Positions 13,668 through 21,248 of a DNA stretch of 25,583 bases are shown here, one piece after another. The notes beneath the pieces are model-generated. The model had not been told where the DNA came from. It made no database searches and was given only the letters and a program-made list of their open reading frames with translations. Positions within the stretch are counted from its first letter, which is position 1, and every line of letters begins with the position of its first letter. Both the position numbers and the translations under genes were made by a program. The stretch is taken from contig JBHPFQ010000007.1 in assembly GCA_042571625.1 (NCBI GenBank), positions 1 to 25,583 of the forward strand, written 5' to 3'. The stretch is from JBHPFQ01 sp042571625. Lineage in GTDB: Bacteria > Patescibacteriota > Minisyncoccia > Portnoybacterales > UBA2143.

Positions 13668-14609
13668 GCTTATTGTTTTATTATACGAATTCTGTACTTG
13701 TAGATTTCTAGAAATAGGATAATGGAAGACAAGAGTTTCGTTACTTAAGCATAGATGAGCTTTAGTGTTTCTTCTCATTTCCTCTTGACTGAAAGATACA
13801 TATTCTGGCTTAACTTTTCTAATAATTTTATTTTTCTGCCAATTTCCTATTGTTTTTTCAATGAAATCACCTAATTTATTATTAAAAACAAATTCTAATG
13901 ATTTTGCAATAAATCTTAAAATATTACTCTGTTTAATTACTTTGAAATGTTTTTTATTGTTCTGAATTGAATAATATACAGGCAAAAACTCTTGCAACCA
14001 TTGATTTTCATTAATAAATTCTTGAAATTCATCCAGTTCCAAAATAGGAACTAAATTAGCGCAAGAATGAGCATTTGATAAATTCTGTAATTTAAATTCT
14101 AAAAACTCATCTGTAATATACTGATTTAAACAAATTTTATCTTTAATCGCTTTGTTATGCCTCCTTTGCCCGATTATTTGTGTTAAAACGCTCAAAAAGA
14201 ATCTAACAATCCAAACTCTTCCATATTTTGCCATGATTAAAAGATCTAAATCGCTTTGTTCTTTAGTATTATTCAAAGATAAAGAACCGCTAACCGCCAC
14301 CATTCGCAAATAAGGAACAATCTGGAACCATTTAACAATTCTTATTGTCTTACGCCACTTTTTATCAGCTATTTTTTGACGCTCAATACGCTGTTTTACT
14401 ATTAATGAATCATTATTTTTAATAAAATAAAATCCATTTTTTTGAATTATTTTTGAGCTATTGTCTAGAATATCAAAAATATCGCTAAATTTACAAAAGC
14501 AATTGTCCAAATATTTATAAATTTCAAAAGCGGTTAAAGGATAACCGCCCAAAACATCATAATAAATCAATGTGGAAATTATAGAATTTTCCAATTTAGA
14601 TTTATTCAT
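13659..14609 (-). CDS. nucleotidyltransferase-domain protein
   Basis: The 316-residue product has an N-terminal winged-helix-like segment (1-70; IISTLIYYDVLGGYPLTAFEIYKYL), then a minimal nucleotidyltransferase core: MVAVSGSLSLNN, then EQSDLDLLIMAK, i.e. the GS...DxD pattern of the pol-beta superfamily. A C-terminal helical region follows with no motif I recognise. Proteins with this core transfer nucleotides to small molecules or proteins; the target is unknown. It overlaps the upstream 375-residue protein by 8 nt, implying coupling. The stop codon falls in the DnaA-box-like repeat. Family call moderate, function unknown. Confidence 0.65.
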   Translation of the reverse strand: MNKSKLENSIISTLIYYDVLGGYPLTAFEIYKYLDNCFCKFSDIFDILDNSSKIIQKNGFYFIKNNDSLIVKQRIERQKIADKKWRKTIRIVKWFQIVPYLRMVAVSGSLSLNNTKEQSDLDLLIMAKYGRVWIVRFFLSVLTQIIGQRRHNKAIKDKICLNQYITDEFLEFKLQNLSNAHSCANLVPILELDEFQEFINENQWLQEFLPVYYSIQNNKKHFKVIKQSNILRFIAKSLEFVFNNKLGDFIEKTIGNWQKNKIIRKVKPEYVSFSQEEMRRNTKAHLCLSNETLVFHYPISRNLQVQNSYNKTISCV

Positions 14610-15729
14610 TCATATTTATTAGCTTGTCTAATGGTATATAAAGACCATTCTTAGAAGTGCTGATAATTAATAGATCTTCAACAAATCCATAATTTACAGC
14701 AATCGGCGAAATAGGCAGATTCTGATAACGAATGCCAGCTTCTTGATATTTCATATTAAGATCTGATTGAAAACCAACAGATTCATCAATAATAGATGTT
14801 TCAGCAAAAATTAGCTCTTCAAGATCGTTAACCATTGTTGATTCCCACTTTATCAACTCCTCAATCGCCTTTTCTTTATCTGATAATTTAATTGCTAATC
14901 CCAACCGTGGACCATAACATCCAAAATCAGTAATTCCAGCATCTTGGCATTTATAATATTCCTCCATTTCTGGAACATAAACAAATAATGTATAATCTCC
15001 AGTAAAATAGTTTCTCAAAGACAAAGGAATGCTAATATTATTTAAAAATATAAATTCTGCAAGAGATGCGTATTTTTTCTCTTTTTGATCAGAAATTTTC
15101 TTAATTAAAATCCTATTTAAACTGCCTTTTTCTGCCTGATCTAATACATTTCTTTGCAAAATACTTAAAAATATATCTTCTTGATAAGATTCAACCTCAA
15201 TTATCTCTGTTTTTTCTACCGGAATTAAAGAATTTGGCTTTGTTGGTTCGGGAGGAATACAATCTTCATTTATTTGACATTGACTTATGCCCTCTCCCTC
15301 AATTCTTACGCATTGCAAATTTTCGCATTTATAATGAACTACTGGCTCGCGAATATAATTCCACCAGTATAAAAATCCGCCAGAACCTAATAAAACAATA
15401 ATAACTATTAGTGCAGAATAAAGAATTAATCTATTCTTTTTAGAATCAATAGGCAAATCCGTTTGAGATGGAGCAGGTGGAGGTGGAGGCGCTGGTCTTT
15501 CTTCTAACCGAGCACGAATATCATCAACTCCCTTTATTGAATCGTCTTTTTTTTGCTCTAATTTCTGTCTTAATCCAATTGTCGGCAAATTTTTAGGCGG
15601 TTCAATTGTTTTAGATTGACCTCCATTTTGCTTTAATCTTTCTATATCCTCATGCATCGTTCTGATATTCAATTCGTTAGAAGATAAAGACGATTGCTTA
15701 TTAGATTTAATAGAATTATCATCACTCAT
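14602..15729 (-). CDS. single-pass membrane protein of unknown function
   Basis: The 375-residue product has a cytoplasmic N-terminal part, polar and coiled-coil-prone, with a proline run (RPAPPPPPAPS) before one membrane helix (about 105-127; LILYSALIVIIVLLGSGGFL). The outside part has a short Cys-containing segment (KCENLQCVRIEGEGISQC) and a long mixed domain with no motif I recognise. Four Cys lie close together (two in CENLQC, then SQC and EDC), which suggests a small disulfide or metal knot just outside the membrane. The -10 (TGATATAAT) ends 7 nt before ATG, so it is probably leaderless. It is the first gene of a pair with the nucleotidyltransferase. Function unknown. Confidence 0.75.
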   Translation of the reverse strand: MSDDNSIKSNKQSSLSSNELNIRTMHEDIERLKQNGGQSKTIEPPKNLPTIGLRQKLEQKKDDSIKGVDDIRARLEERPAPPPPPAPSQTDLPIDSKKNRLILYSALIVIIVLLGSGGFLYWWNYIREPVVHYKCENLQCVRIEGEGISQCQINEDCIPPEPTKPNSLIPVEKTEIIEVESYQEDIFLSILQRNVLDQAEKGSLNRILIKKISDQKEKKYASLAEFIFLNNISIPLSLRNYFTGDYTLFVYVPEMEEYYKCQDAGITDFGCYGPRLGLAIKLSDKEKAIEELIKWESTMVNDLEELIFAETSIIDESVGFQSDLNMKYQEAGIRYQNLPISPIAVNYGFVEDLLIISTSKNGLYIPLDKLINMNE

Positions 15730-15736
15730 TAAAAGT

Positions 15737-15745
15737 ATTATATCA
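15737..15745 (-). promoter_or_regulatory. leaderless-type promoter of the 14602-15729 gene
   Basis: The minus strand reads TGATATAAT, then ACTTTTA, then ATG. It has a consensus extended -10; the -35 is weak. Confidence 0.6.
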
Positions 15746-15778
15746 TAAAATATGAAAACACAAGCTGTGGATAGTAAA

Positions 15779-17875
15779 TTACTTTTTAACGTCCTTCATT
15801 GTCAAGCTTATTCTACCATTATCATCAATGTTTTTAACTTTTACAGAAATAATCTGTCCTGGTTTTAAAACATCTTCAACTCTACGTACATGCTCATTTG
15901 ATATTTCAGAAACATGCACTAATCCATCCTGTCCAGGAAGAATCTCTACAAAAGCGCCAAAATCCATTATTTTAACTACTTTTCCTTGAAAAACTTCTCC
16001 TGGTTTAGCTTCCCTAACAAGCCCCTTAACCCAATCAAGCGCTTTTTGCCCGCTATCTTTATCTGTTGAAATAATATACACAGTTCCATCATCTTCAATA
16101 TCAATTTTTGTGCCAGTTTCATCAATTATCCCATTGATAACCTTACCTCCCGGCCCAATTACAGTTCCTATTTTGTCTGGGTTAATTTGAATAGTTAAAA
16201 TTCGTGGGGCTAAAGACGAAAGCTCTGCTTTTGATTCGCCAATTTCTTTATTCATTTTCTCCAATATTGATAAACGAGCTTTTTTAGCGTCTTTTAAGGT
16301 ATCTTTTAGAATTTCTAAAGTAACTCCATGTACTTTAATGTCCATCTGGCAAGCAGTAATACCATTAACAGTTCCAGCAACTTTGCAATCCATGTCGCCA
16401 TGATGATCTTCCGCGCCCTGAATATCAGTAATGACTTTATATTCTCCGTTATCTTTCGTCATTAATCCCATAGCAATCCCCGTAACCGCACGTTTTATTG
16501 GAACTCCAGCATCCATTAAAGCTAAGCTAGATCCGCTAACAGAAGCCATAGATGATGATCCATTAGAAGATAAAATTTCAGAAACTAACCTTATTGTATA
16601 AGGAAAATCCTCTTTTTTAGGAATAAGTGGGAAAAGCGCTCTTTCTGCTAAAGCTCCATGACCAATCTCTCTACGTCCAGGACCCCTCATCATACCTGTT
16701 TCTCCAACAGAAAAAGGAGGAAAATTATAATGATGAAAAAATCTTCTTTTTTCATCTGCTTCCATTCCATCAATAATCTGTTCATCGCTTGGAGATCCTA
16801 ATGTGACAACAGATAATGCTTGCGTTGCTCCTCTTTGGAAAAGCCCTGAACCATGCGTCTGGCTTAAAATAGAGGTATTGCAAGTTATTTCTCTGACCTG
16901 ATCTAACTTTCTTCCATCGGGTCTTTTATCTTTTTCTAAAATATTATTATGAACAGTCAAATCAATCTCATTATCAAAAATTTCTTCTGCCTGATATTTT
17001 ATTCCTTCTATTTCATCTTTTTCAATTCCATCTATAGCATAATCAATCATTTCTTGTTTTAATTTGTCCATAGCCACTTCACGTTCTGATTTATCATTAA
17101 CATAAATAGCTTTCTCAATTTTATCGCTAAGAAAGCTTTTTATTTTAGCAACAAAATCCTTATCATGTTCTTTCAGTTCTAAAACAGACTTTTCTAATCC
17201 AATTTCTTTTTGTATTTTTTTCTGAAAATCATTTAATTTACTAATATATTGCTGTGAGAACTCTATAGCAGAAAGCATAATATCTTCAGAAATTTCTTTT
17301 GCTCCTGCTTCAAACATATTAATTTTCCCATCTTTTCCAGTAACTACTAAATCTATATCGCTTTGCTCTCTTTGCTCATAAGTCGGATTTAAAATCATTT
17401 TTCCATCCAAATAGCCAACGCGCGCGCCAGACACAGGGCCATTCCATGGGATATCTGAAACCATAAGAGCTGTTGAAGCCGCAACCAAAGCCGGAATGTC
17501 AGGATCATTTTTCTTATCAAAAGATAAAACAGTTAAAATAACCTGAATATCATTACGAATTCGCTTATCAAATAACGGCCTTAAGCACCTATCTATAGCT
17601 CTGCCAGTTAAAATTGCTTCATCAGACGCTCTACCCTCTCTTTTAATAAAACGACTGCCTTTTATTTTTCCGGCAGCATATAGCTTTTCTTCGTAATCAA
17701 CAGTCAAAGGCATATAACCAATGTTTTTTGCCTGTTTGCCCATTACACAAGTAGCTAAAACAGTTGTTCCGCCATATGTGGCAACGATTGAACCGCTTGC
17801 CTGCTGAGCTAATTGCCCAGATTCTAATTTTAATTCCGTCCCTTCTAAATCGCACTTAAATTGTTTAAGCGACAT
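15779..17875 (-). CDS. pnp: polyribonucleotide nucleotidyltransferase (PNPase)
   Basis: The 698-residue product has two RNase PH domains (the second carries FSVGETGMMRGPGRREIGHG, SSNGSSSMASVSGSSLALMD and GAEDHHGDMDCKVAGT, the phosphate and catalytic-Asp region), a KH domain (IGTVIGPGGKVINGI) and a C-terminal S1 domain (GKVVKIMDFGAFVEILPGQD). PNPase is a trimeric phosphorolytic 3'-5' exoribonuclease and RNA tailing enzyme. I chose ATG at 17875 (MSLKQFKCDLEG); a longer frame would need TTG. It follows rpsO and the NYN gene, the common rpsO-pnp order, and has an 80-nt leader able to form two hairpins. Confidence 0.96.
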   Translation of the reverse strand: MSLKQFKCDLEGTELKLESGQLAQQASGSIVATYGGTTVLATCVMGKQAKNIGYMPLTVDYEEKLYAAGKIKGSRFIKREGRASDEAILTGRAIDRCLRPLFDKRIRNDIQVILTVLSFDKKNDPDIPALVAASTALMVSDIPWNGPVSGARVGYLDGKMILNPTYEQREQSDIDLVVTGKDGKINMFEAGAKEISEDIMLSAIEFSQQYISKLNDFQKKIQKEIGLEKSVLELKEHDKDFVAKIKSFLSDKIEKAIYVNDKSEREVAMDKLKQEMIDYAIDGIEKDEIEGIKYQAEEIFDNEIDLTVHNNILEKDKRPDGRKLDQVREITCNTSILSQTHGSGLFQRGATQALSVVTLGSPSDEQIIDGMEADEKRRFFHHYNFPPFSVGETGMMRGPGRREIGHGALAERALFPLIPKKEDFPYTIRLVSEILSSNGSSSMASVSGSSLALMDAGVPIKRAVTGIAMGLMTKDNGEYKVITDIQGAEDHHGDMDCKVAGTVNGITACQMDIKVHGVTLEILKDTLKDAKKARLSILEKMNKEIGESKAELSSLAPRILTIQINPDKIGTVIGPGGKVINGIIDETGTKIDIEDDGTVYIISTDKDSGQKALDWVKGLVREAKPGEVFQGKVVKIMDFGAFVEILPGQDGLVHVSEISNEHVRRVEDVLKPGQIISVKVKNIDDNGRISLTMKDVKK

Positions 17876-17883
17876 GAATTTTC

Positions 17884-17942
17884 GCCTGATCTTCAAACTT
17901 TAGACTATTATTACAGTTAGCCTACCTGTCTGAAGACCAAGT
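17884..17942 (-). promoter_or_regulatory. two-hairpin leader of pnp
   Basis: On the minus strand ACTTGGTC/GACAGGT (17924-17942) forms a bulged stem with a TTCA loop. Next, TAGGCTA pairs with TAGTCTA through one G-U pair over a 10-nt loop. The gap between the NYN stop and the pnp start is otherwise empty. pnp leaders are autoregulatory in enterobacteria; the same role here is inference. Confidence 0.4.
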
Positions 17943-17955
17943 CATCTGTTTAATT

Positions 17956-18486
17956 TTACTTATTTTTTGTTCTTTTAGTTTTAGATTTTAGTAAATATTT
18001 ACCTGGATATTCACTTAAATCTATAAAATCATCAACTGATTCTCTTAATTTAGCTGAAGCACTTTTACCAAAAGCAATTGCTTCCACCTGTCTACCTTGA
18101 TTTTTTAGATATTCTACCATTGGCACGTAATCACCATCCCCACTTACTAAAACGATAACATCAACTATACTGGATAATTTAATTGCGTCAATACAAATTC
18201 CAACATCCCAATCAGCTTTTTTCATTCCACCGTAAAAAATCTGCAAATCCTTCATTTTAATTTCAAGTCCCATCTTAACCAATGCCTCGCTAAATGCCTT
18301 TTCTTCACCTGATTCTGTACGAATAAGATAGGAAACAGCGCGAATAAGCTTTCTCCCAGCTACTGCTGTCTTCAAAATTTCCTTAAAATTCACTCTAGCA
18401 TTATAAATATTCTTTGCTGAATGATACATATTAGAAACATCTATCAAAACAGCCACCCTTTGTTCCTTATGTTTAATAATAGGCAT
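17956..18486 (-). CDS. NYN-domain (LabA/DUF88-like) putative ribonuclease
   Basis: The 176-residue product shows the PIN-like NYN fold: VAVLIDVSNMYHS (11-23; D16, N19), KKADWDVGICIDA (89-101; D94), VIVLVSGDGDYVPMVEYL (110-127; D117, D119) and the late strand QVEAIAF. These acidic residues are the metal site of NYN nucleases. The C-terminus is a Lys-rich tail (LKSKTKRTKNK), suggesting RNA binding. It sits between rpsO and pnp, with the start overlapping the rpsO stop by one base (TAATG), so it is coexpressed with ribosome and RNA-decay functions. Nuclease activity is inferred from the family. Confidence 0.85.
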   Translation of the reverse strand: MPIIKHKEQRVAVLIDVSNMYHSAKNIYNARVNFKEILKTAVAGRKLIRAVSYLIRTESGEEKAFSEALVKMGLEIKMKDLQIFYGGMKKADWDVGICIDAIKLSSIVDVIVLVSGDGDYVPMVEYLKNQGRQVEAIAFGKSASAKLRESVDDFIDLSEYPGKYLLKSKTKRTKNK

Positions 18487-18752
18487 TATTTTTTAAGTCC
18501 AAGTTTTTTAATTGTTTTATTGTATCTCTTTATGTCTTCTTTTTTAAGATAATCAAGAAGGGTCCTTCTCTTAGAAACCATTTTTAAAAGTCCACGCCTA
18601 GAATGATTGTCTTTTTTATGCTTTTTAAGATGCTTTACTAATTGATTGATTTCTTCGGTAAATAAAGCAATCTGCACTTCTGACGAGCCAGTATCTTGCT
18701 CATGCAATTTATGTTCTGTTATTATTTTAGTTTTTTTCTTAGTCTTTAACAT
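18486..18752 (-). CDS. rpsO: 30S ribosomal protein S15
   Basis: The 88-residue product, MLKTKKKTKIITEHKLHEQ, contains the S15 signature TGSSEVQIALFTEEINQLVKHLK, then HSRRGLLKMVSKRRTLLDYL. It binds 16S rRNA with S6/S18 in platform assembly. The start is ATG at 18752, with TACAAT six bases upstream and no Shine-Dalgarno, so a leaderless message is likely. It is the first gene of rpsO-NYN-pnp. A longer frame running upstream through the tRNAs (to 19030) is spurious. Confidence 0.96.
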   Translation of the reverse strand: MLKTKKKTKIITEHKLHEQDTGSSEVQIALFTEEINQLVKHLKKHKKDNHSRRGLLKMVSKRRTLLDYLKKEDIKRYNKTIKKLGLKK

Positions 18753-18758
18753 ATTTGT

Positions 18759-18787
18759 ATTGTATCAGGAAAAAATAAAAAAGGCAA
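18759..18787 (-). promoter_or_regulatory. leaderless promoter of rpsO
   Basis: The minus strand has TTGCCT (18782-18787), 17 bp, TGA-TACAAT (hexamer 18759-18764), then ACAAAT and ATG. The -35 is formed by the 3' arm of the preceding tRNA terminator. Confidence 0.65.
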
Positions 18788-18805
18788 GGATAAATTTTGC
18801 TTGCC
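18770..18805 (-). terminator. terminator of the tRNA-Arg/tRNA-Lys transcript
   Basis: GGCAAG (18800-18805) and CTTGCC (18783-18788) form the stem, with an 11-nt loop and TTTTTTATTTTTT after it. It shares its 3' arm with the rpsO -35. Confidence 0.65.
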
Positions 18806-18829
18806 CTCTGAAGCTTTAGCGTAAGAGGG
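18804..18829. repeat. REP-like hairpin next to the tRNA-like fragment
   Basis: CCCTCT (18804-18809) and AGAGGG (18824-18829) enclose an AAGCTTTAGCG-containing loop. Translated on the minus strand it would read SYAKASEGK, a string I recall from many spurious gene calls in CPR genomes; the dispersed nature is recalled, not tested here. Confidence 0.5.
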
Positions 18830-18885
18830 TGCGCCGTGAGGGATTCCCACCCTAACGGGTGGTCGCCCGTGAGGGCGAGAACCCC
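18830..18885 (-). repeat. duplicated tRNA-Lys 3' end with double hairpin in the T-loop
   Basis: On the minus strand this reads GGGGTTC, a 32-nt insert, then GAATCCCTCACGGCGCA: the T-arm and 3' acceptor strand of the neighbouring tRNA-Lys. The insert (18847-18878) splits TTC|GAA and consists of two adjacent 6-bp hairpins, TCGCCC/GGGCGA and CCACCC/GGGTGG. It starts 30 nt downstream of the real tRNA 3' end. Same design as 20800-20862. Confidence 0.85.
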
Positions 18886-18915
18886 ATAATTTTATAAAAT
18901 CTACAAAAACTCTTG

Positions 18916-18988
<73 letters not shown>

Positions 18989-18997
18989 GCGCTTTCG

Positions 18998-19071
18998 TGC
19001 GCCCAGAGGGACTCGAACCCCCAACCTCATGGTCCGAAGCCATGCACTCTATCCAATTGAGCTATGGGCGC
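18998..19071 (-). tRNA. tRNA-Arg (TCG)
   Basis: Acceptor GCGCCCA/TGGGCGC, D-arm AGCTCAATTGGATAGAGT, anticodon stem CATGG/CCATG with loop CTTCGGA (anticodon TCG, reading CGA and perhaps other CGN codons), and T-arm GGGGGTTCGAGTCCCTC. Discriminator A; CCA not encoded. It is the first gene of the transcript. Confidence 0.93.
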
Positions 19072-19082
19072 ATAATACTTAT

Positions 19083-19111
19083 AATATAATATAAATAGTT
19101 CCAAAAAGCAA
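19083..19111 (-). promoter_or_regulatory. promoter of the tRNA-Arg/tRNA-Lys transcript
   Basis: The minus strand has TTGCTT (19106-19111), 17 bp, TATATT (19083-19088), ending 11 nt before the tRNA-Arg 5' end. It is back-to-back with the CCA-enzyme promoter. Confidence 0.55.
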
Positions 19112-19117
19112 CAAAGA

Positions 19118-19146
19118 TTGCTCTTATCGCTATTTTCCAGTATAAT
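19118..19146 (+). promoter_or_regulatory. leaderless promoter of the CCA-adding enzyme operon
   Basis: TTGCTC (19118-19123), 17 bp, perfect TATAAT (19141-19146), then TATACC and ATG. Predicted start at the initiation codon. Confidence 0.65.
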
Positions 19147-19152
19147 TATACC

Positions 19153-20613
19153 ATGCTTAAAACTAAAAAAATTGAATTACCAAAAGAAATTACTGAAATA
19201 ATTGATAAATTTAAAAAAAACAATTTTGAAGCATACGCTGTTGGTGGATGCGTTCGCGATATCTTACTTAGCAAGGAGCCAAAGGACTGGGACATAACCA
19301 CTAATGCTAAACCAGAACAAATTCAAAAAATATTTCCAGATAATTTTTATAAAAACAACTTTGGCACGGTTACTATAAAAGTCAAGAATTTCGTTTCAAG
19401 AACGACAATCAAAGAAATAGAAATCACTACTTTCCGTTCAGAAGAAGGGTATTCTGATAAAAGACATCCTGATAAAATAACTTTTGCTACAACTTTAAAG
19501 GAAGATTTATCACGTCGCGACTTCACAATCAATGCAATGGCTATTAATAATAATTGTAAAATTATTGATCCATTCAAAGGACAAAATGATTTAGCCAAGA
19601 AAATCATTAAAACAGCAGGTAATCCAGAAGAACGATTCAATGAAGACGCTTTGCGAATGCTTCGCGCTGTCCGATTTGCCACAGAGCTTAATTTTGAAAT
19701 AGAAAAAAATACTTTTAAAGCTATTCAAAAGAACAGCGGATGGCTTCAAGCGATAGCTAAAGAAAGAATTCGCGATGAATTTATTAAGATTATTATGGCA
19801 GACAAGCCAGATAAAGGAATTGAGCTATTAAAACAAAGCAATTTATTAAAATATATTGTTCCGGAATTGGAAAAGGGGATTGGCGTTGGTCAAAATAAGC
19901 ATCATATATACACTATTTACGAACATTGCGTTCTCTCTTTAAAATTCGCAGCTGAGAAAAAATTTAATTTGGATGTTCGTTTATCTGCTTTATTGCACGA
20001 TATCGCAAAACCACAAACAAAAAGAGGTAAAGGATATGATTCAACTTTTTACAATCATGATATTGTAGGAGCAAAATTTGCTGCGAATATCCTTCAACGA
20101 CTTAAATTTCCCAAAAAAACCATTAAAAGAATTGTTCTTTTAATTCGCAACCATATGTTTGTTTATGCGGTTGAAGAAGTTTCCGAAGCAGGCGTTAGAC
20201 GAATTCTACGACGCGTCGGCTTAGAAAATATACCTGATTTGCTTAATTTACGCGTTGCCGACCGCTTAGGAAGTGGTGTTCCAAAAGCAGTTCCATATAA
20301 ATTACGTCATTTACAATATATTATTGAAAAGGTTTCTAAAGACCCAATATCTGTCAAAATGCTTAAAATTAATGGCGATAATTTAATGAAATTGCTTAAA
20401 ATTAAGCCAAATCCTAAAATCGGCTTGATTTTAAATTCGCTTTTAGCTAAGATTCTAGAGAATCCTAAATTAAATACAAAAAAAGATTTAGAAAAATTAG
20501 CCAAAGAGTTAAATAAATTATCTGAAATAGAACTTAAAGCAAATCTTAAAAAAGTAAAACAAGCACAAGAAAAAGCAGATATGAAAATGAAAAAAAAATA
20601 CTGGGTGCAATAA
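19153..20613 (+). CDS. cca: CCA-adding enzyme / polyA polymerase family, with HD domain
   Basis: The 486-residue class II nucleotidyltransferase has AVGGCVRDILL (29-39), the metal-binding DWD (45-47), TTFRSEEGY, then the RRDFTINAMAI motif (121-131), DPFKGQNDL, and the basic helix EDALRMLRAVRFA (164-176). A C-terminal HD domain has LLHDIAKP (280-287) and later RNHM, and ends in a Lys-rich coiled tail. It adds or repairs the tRNA 3' CCA in the cytoplasm. The four tRNAs here lack encoded CCA, which fits. It is followed after 2 nt by tRNA-Pro, so it is cotranscribed with two of its substrates. Confidence 0.93.
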   Translation: MLKTKKIELPKEITEIIDKFKKNNFEAYAVGGCVRDILLSKEPKDWDITTNAKPEQIQKIFPDNFYKNNFGTVTIKVKNFVSRTTIKEIEITTFRSEEGYSDKRHPDKITFATTLKEDLSRRDFTINAMAINNNCKIIDPFKGQNDLAKKIIKTAGNPEERFNEDALRMLRAVRFATELNFEIEKNTFKAIQKNSGWLQAIAKERIRDEFIKIIMADKPDKGIELLKQSNLLKYIVPELEKGIGVGQNKHHIYTIYEHCVLSLKFAAEKKFNLDVRLSALLHDIAKPQTKRGKGYDSTFYNHDIVGAKFAANILQRLKFPKKTIKRIVLLIRNHMFVYAVEEVSEAGVRRILRRVGLENIPDLLNLRVADRLGSGVPKAVPYKLRHLQYIIEKVSKDPISVKMLKINGDNLMKLLKIKPNPKIGLILNSLLAKILENPKLNTKKDLEKLAKELNKLSEIELKANLKKVKQAQEKADMKMKKKYWVQ

Positions 20614-20615
20614 AA

Positions 20616-20688
20616 CGGGACGTGGCCTAGTGGCTAAGGCGCTGGCTTCGGGAGTCAGAGATCGCTGGTTCAAATCCAGTCGTCCCGA
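20616..20688 (+). tRNA. tRNA-Pro (CGG)
   Basis: Acceptor CGGGACG/CGTCCCG with the C1-G72 pair usual for bacterial tRNA-Pro, D-arm GCCTAGTGGCTAAGGC, anticodon stem CTGGC/GTCAG with loop TTCGGGA (CGG), and T-arm GCTGGTTCAAATCCAGT. Discriminator A; CCA not encoded. It starts 2 nt after the cca stop codon. Confidence 0.94.
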
Positions 20689-20705
20689 CAGAATCAAGAA
20701 AATTA

Positions 20706-20776
20706 GGGCCTATAGTATAGTGGCAGTATATCGCATTCGCATTGCGAAGACGCGAGTTCGATTCTCGCTAGGTCCA
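20706..20776 (+). tRNA. tRNA-Ala (CGC)
   Basis: Acceptor GGGCCTA/TAGGTCC contains the G3-U70 pair that identifies tRNA-Ala. The anticodon stem TCGCA/TGCGA has loop TTCGCAT (CGC), and the T-arm is GCGAGTTCGATTCTCGC. Discriminator A; CCA not encoded. The D-arm is A/T-rich and slightly short (71 nt overall). Confidence 0.92.
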
Positions 20777-20799
20777 CACAAAAAACAACAAACATCACT

Positions 20800-20862
20800 A
20801 AGACGCGAGTTCTCACCCTACGGGTGACCACCCGTAGGGGTGGGATTCTCGCTAGGTCCACA
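20800..20862 (+). repeat. duplicated tRNA-Ala 3' end with double hairpin in the T-loop
   Basis: AAGACGCGAGTTC (20800-20812) and GATTCTCGCTAGGTCCACA (20844-20862) are identical to the 3' part of tRNA-Ala; between them lies a 31-nt insert (20813-20843). The insert is two 6-bp hairpins, TCACCC/GGGTGA and CCACCC/GGGTGG. It begins 23 nt downstream of the real tRNA end and ends 1 nt before the yraN ATG. Same insertion point (TTC|GA) and similar insert as at 18830-18885. Confidence 0.88.
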
Positions 20863-20863
20863 T

Positions 20864-21241
20864 ATGATCACAGAAAAACGAAAAATAGGCGATTTGGGCG
20901 AAAAAATTGCAACAAGCTATCTTGAAAACAGCAATTATGAAATACTTGAAAGAAATTATCAGAAAAAATGGGGAGAAATAGATATTATTGCTAAAAAAGA
21001 CAAAATAATTGTTTTTGTAGAGGTTAAAACAAGAAAAAAATCGCCGATAGGCGATTTTTTTCCTCCTGAAATCAATGTTAATTTCTCAAAACAACAAAAA
21101 CTGGTCCGAACTGCCCAAACTTATCTATTAAAGAAAAATCTGCCAGATGAAATCACCTGGCAGATTGATGTTGTTTCTATTGAATTAAACGAAAAAACTC
21201 GGAAAGCCGATTTGCGACATATAAAAAATATTATTATTTGA
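20864..21241 (+). CDS. yraN: UPF0102/YraN family endonuclease-like protein
   Basis: The 125-residue product, MITEKRKIGDLGEKIATSYL, contains RNYQKKWGEIDIIAKKDK and VFVEVKTRKK, the family core, with the Asp of GEIDII and Glu-Val-Lys making a PD-(D/E)xK-like site. The biochemical role is unproven; a nuclease or resolvase relative is inferred. I chose ATG at 20864; an upstream ATG at 20840 would translate the tRNA-like fragment. It is downstream of the tRNA-Pro/tRNA-Ala transcript. A 12-bp terminator-like hairpin lies in the coding sequence at 21034-21061. Confidence 0.9.
   Translation: MITEKRKIGDLGEKIATSYLENSNYEILERNYQKKWGEIDIIAKKDKIIVFVEVKTRKKSPIGDFFPPEINVNFSKQQKLVRTAQTYLLKKNLPDEITWQIDVVSIELNEKTRKADLRHIKNIII
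21034..21061 (+). terminator. terminator-like hairpin inside yraN
   Basis: AAAAAAATCGCC (21034-21045), loop GATA, GGCGATTTTTTT (21050-21061): a perfect 12-bp stem ending in T7, which has the form of an intrinsic terminator but lies within the yraN reading frame (codons for KKSPIGDFF). Activity is not demonstrated. Confidence 0.5.
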
Positions 21242-21248
21242 TAAGTTT

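Noticed and set aside
17876..17896. Upstream TTG start for pnp
   Set aside because: It would add seven residues not typical of PNPase, while ATG at 17875 gives the usual MSLK-type start.
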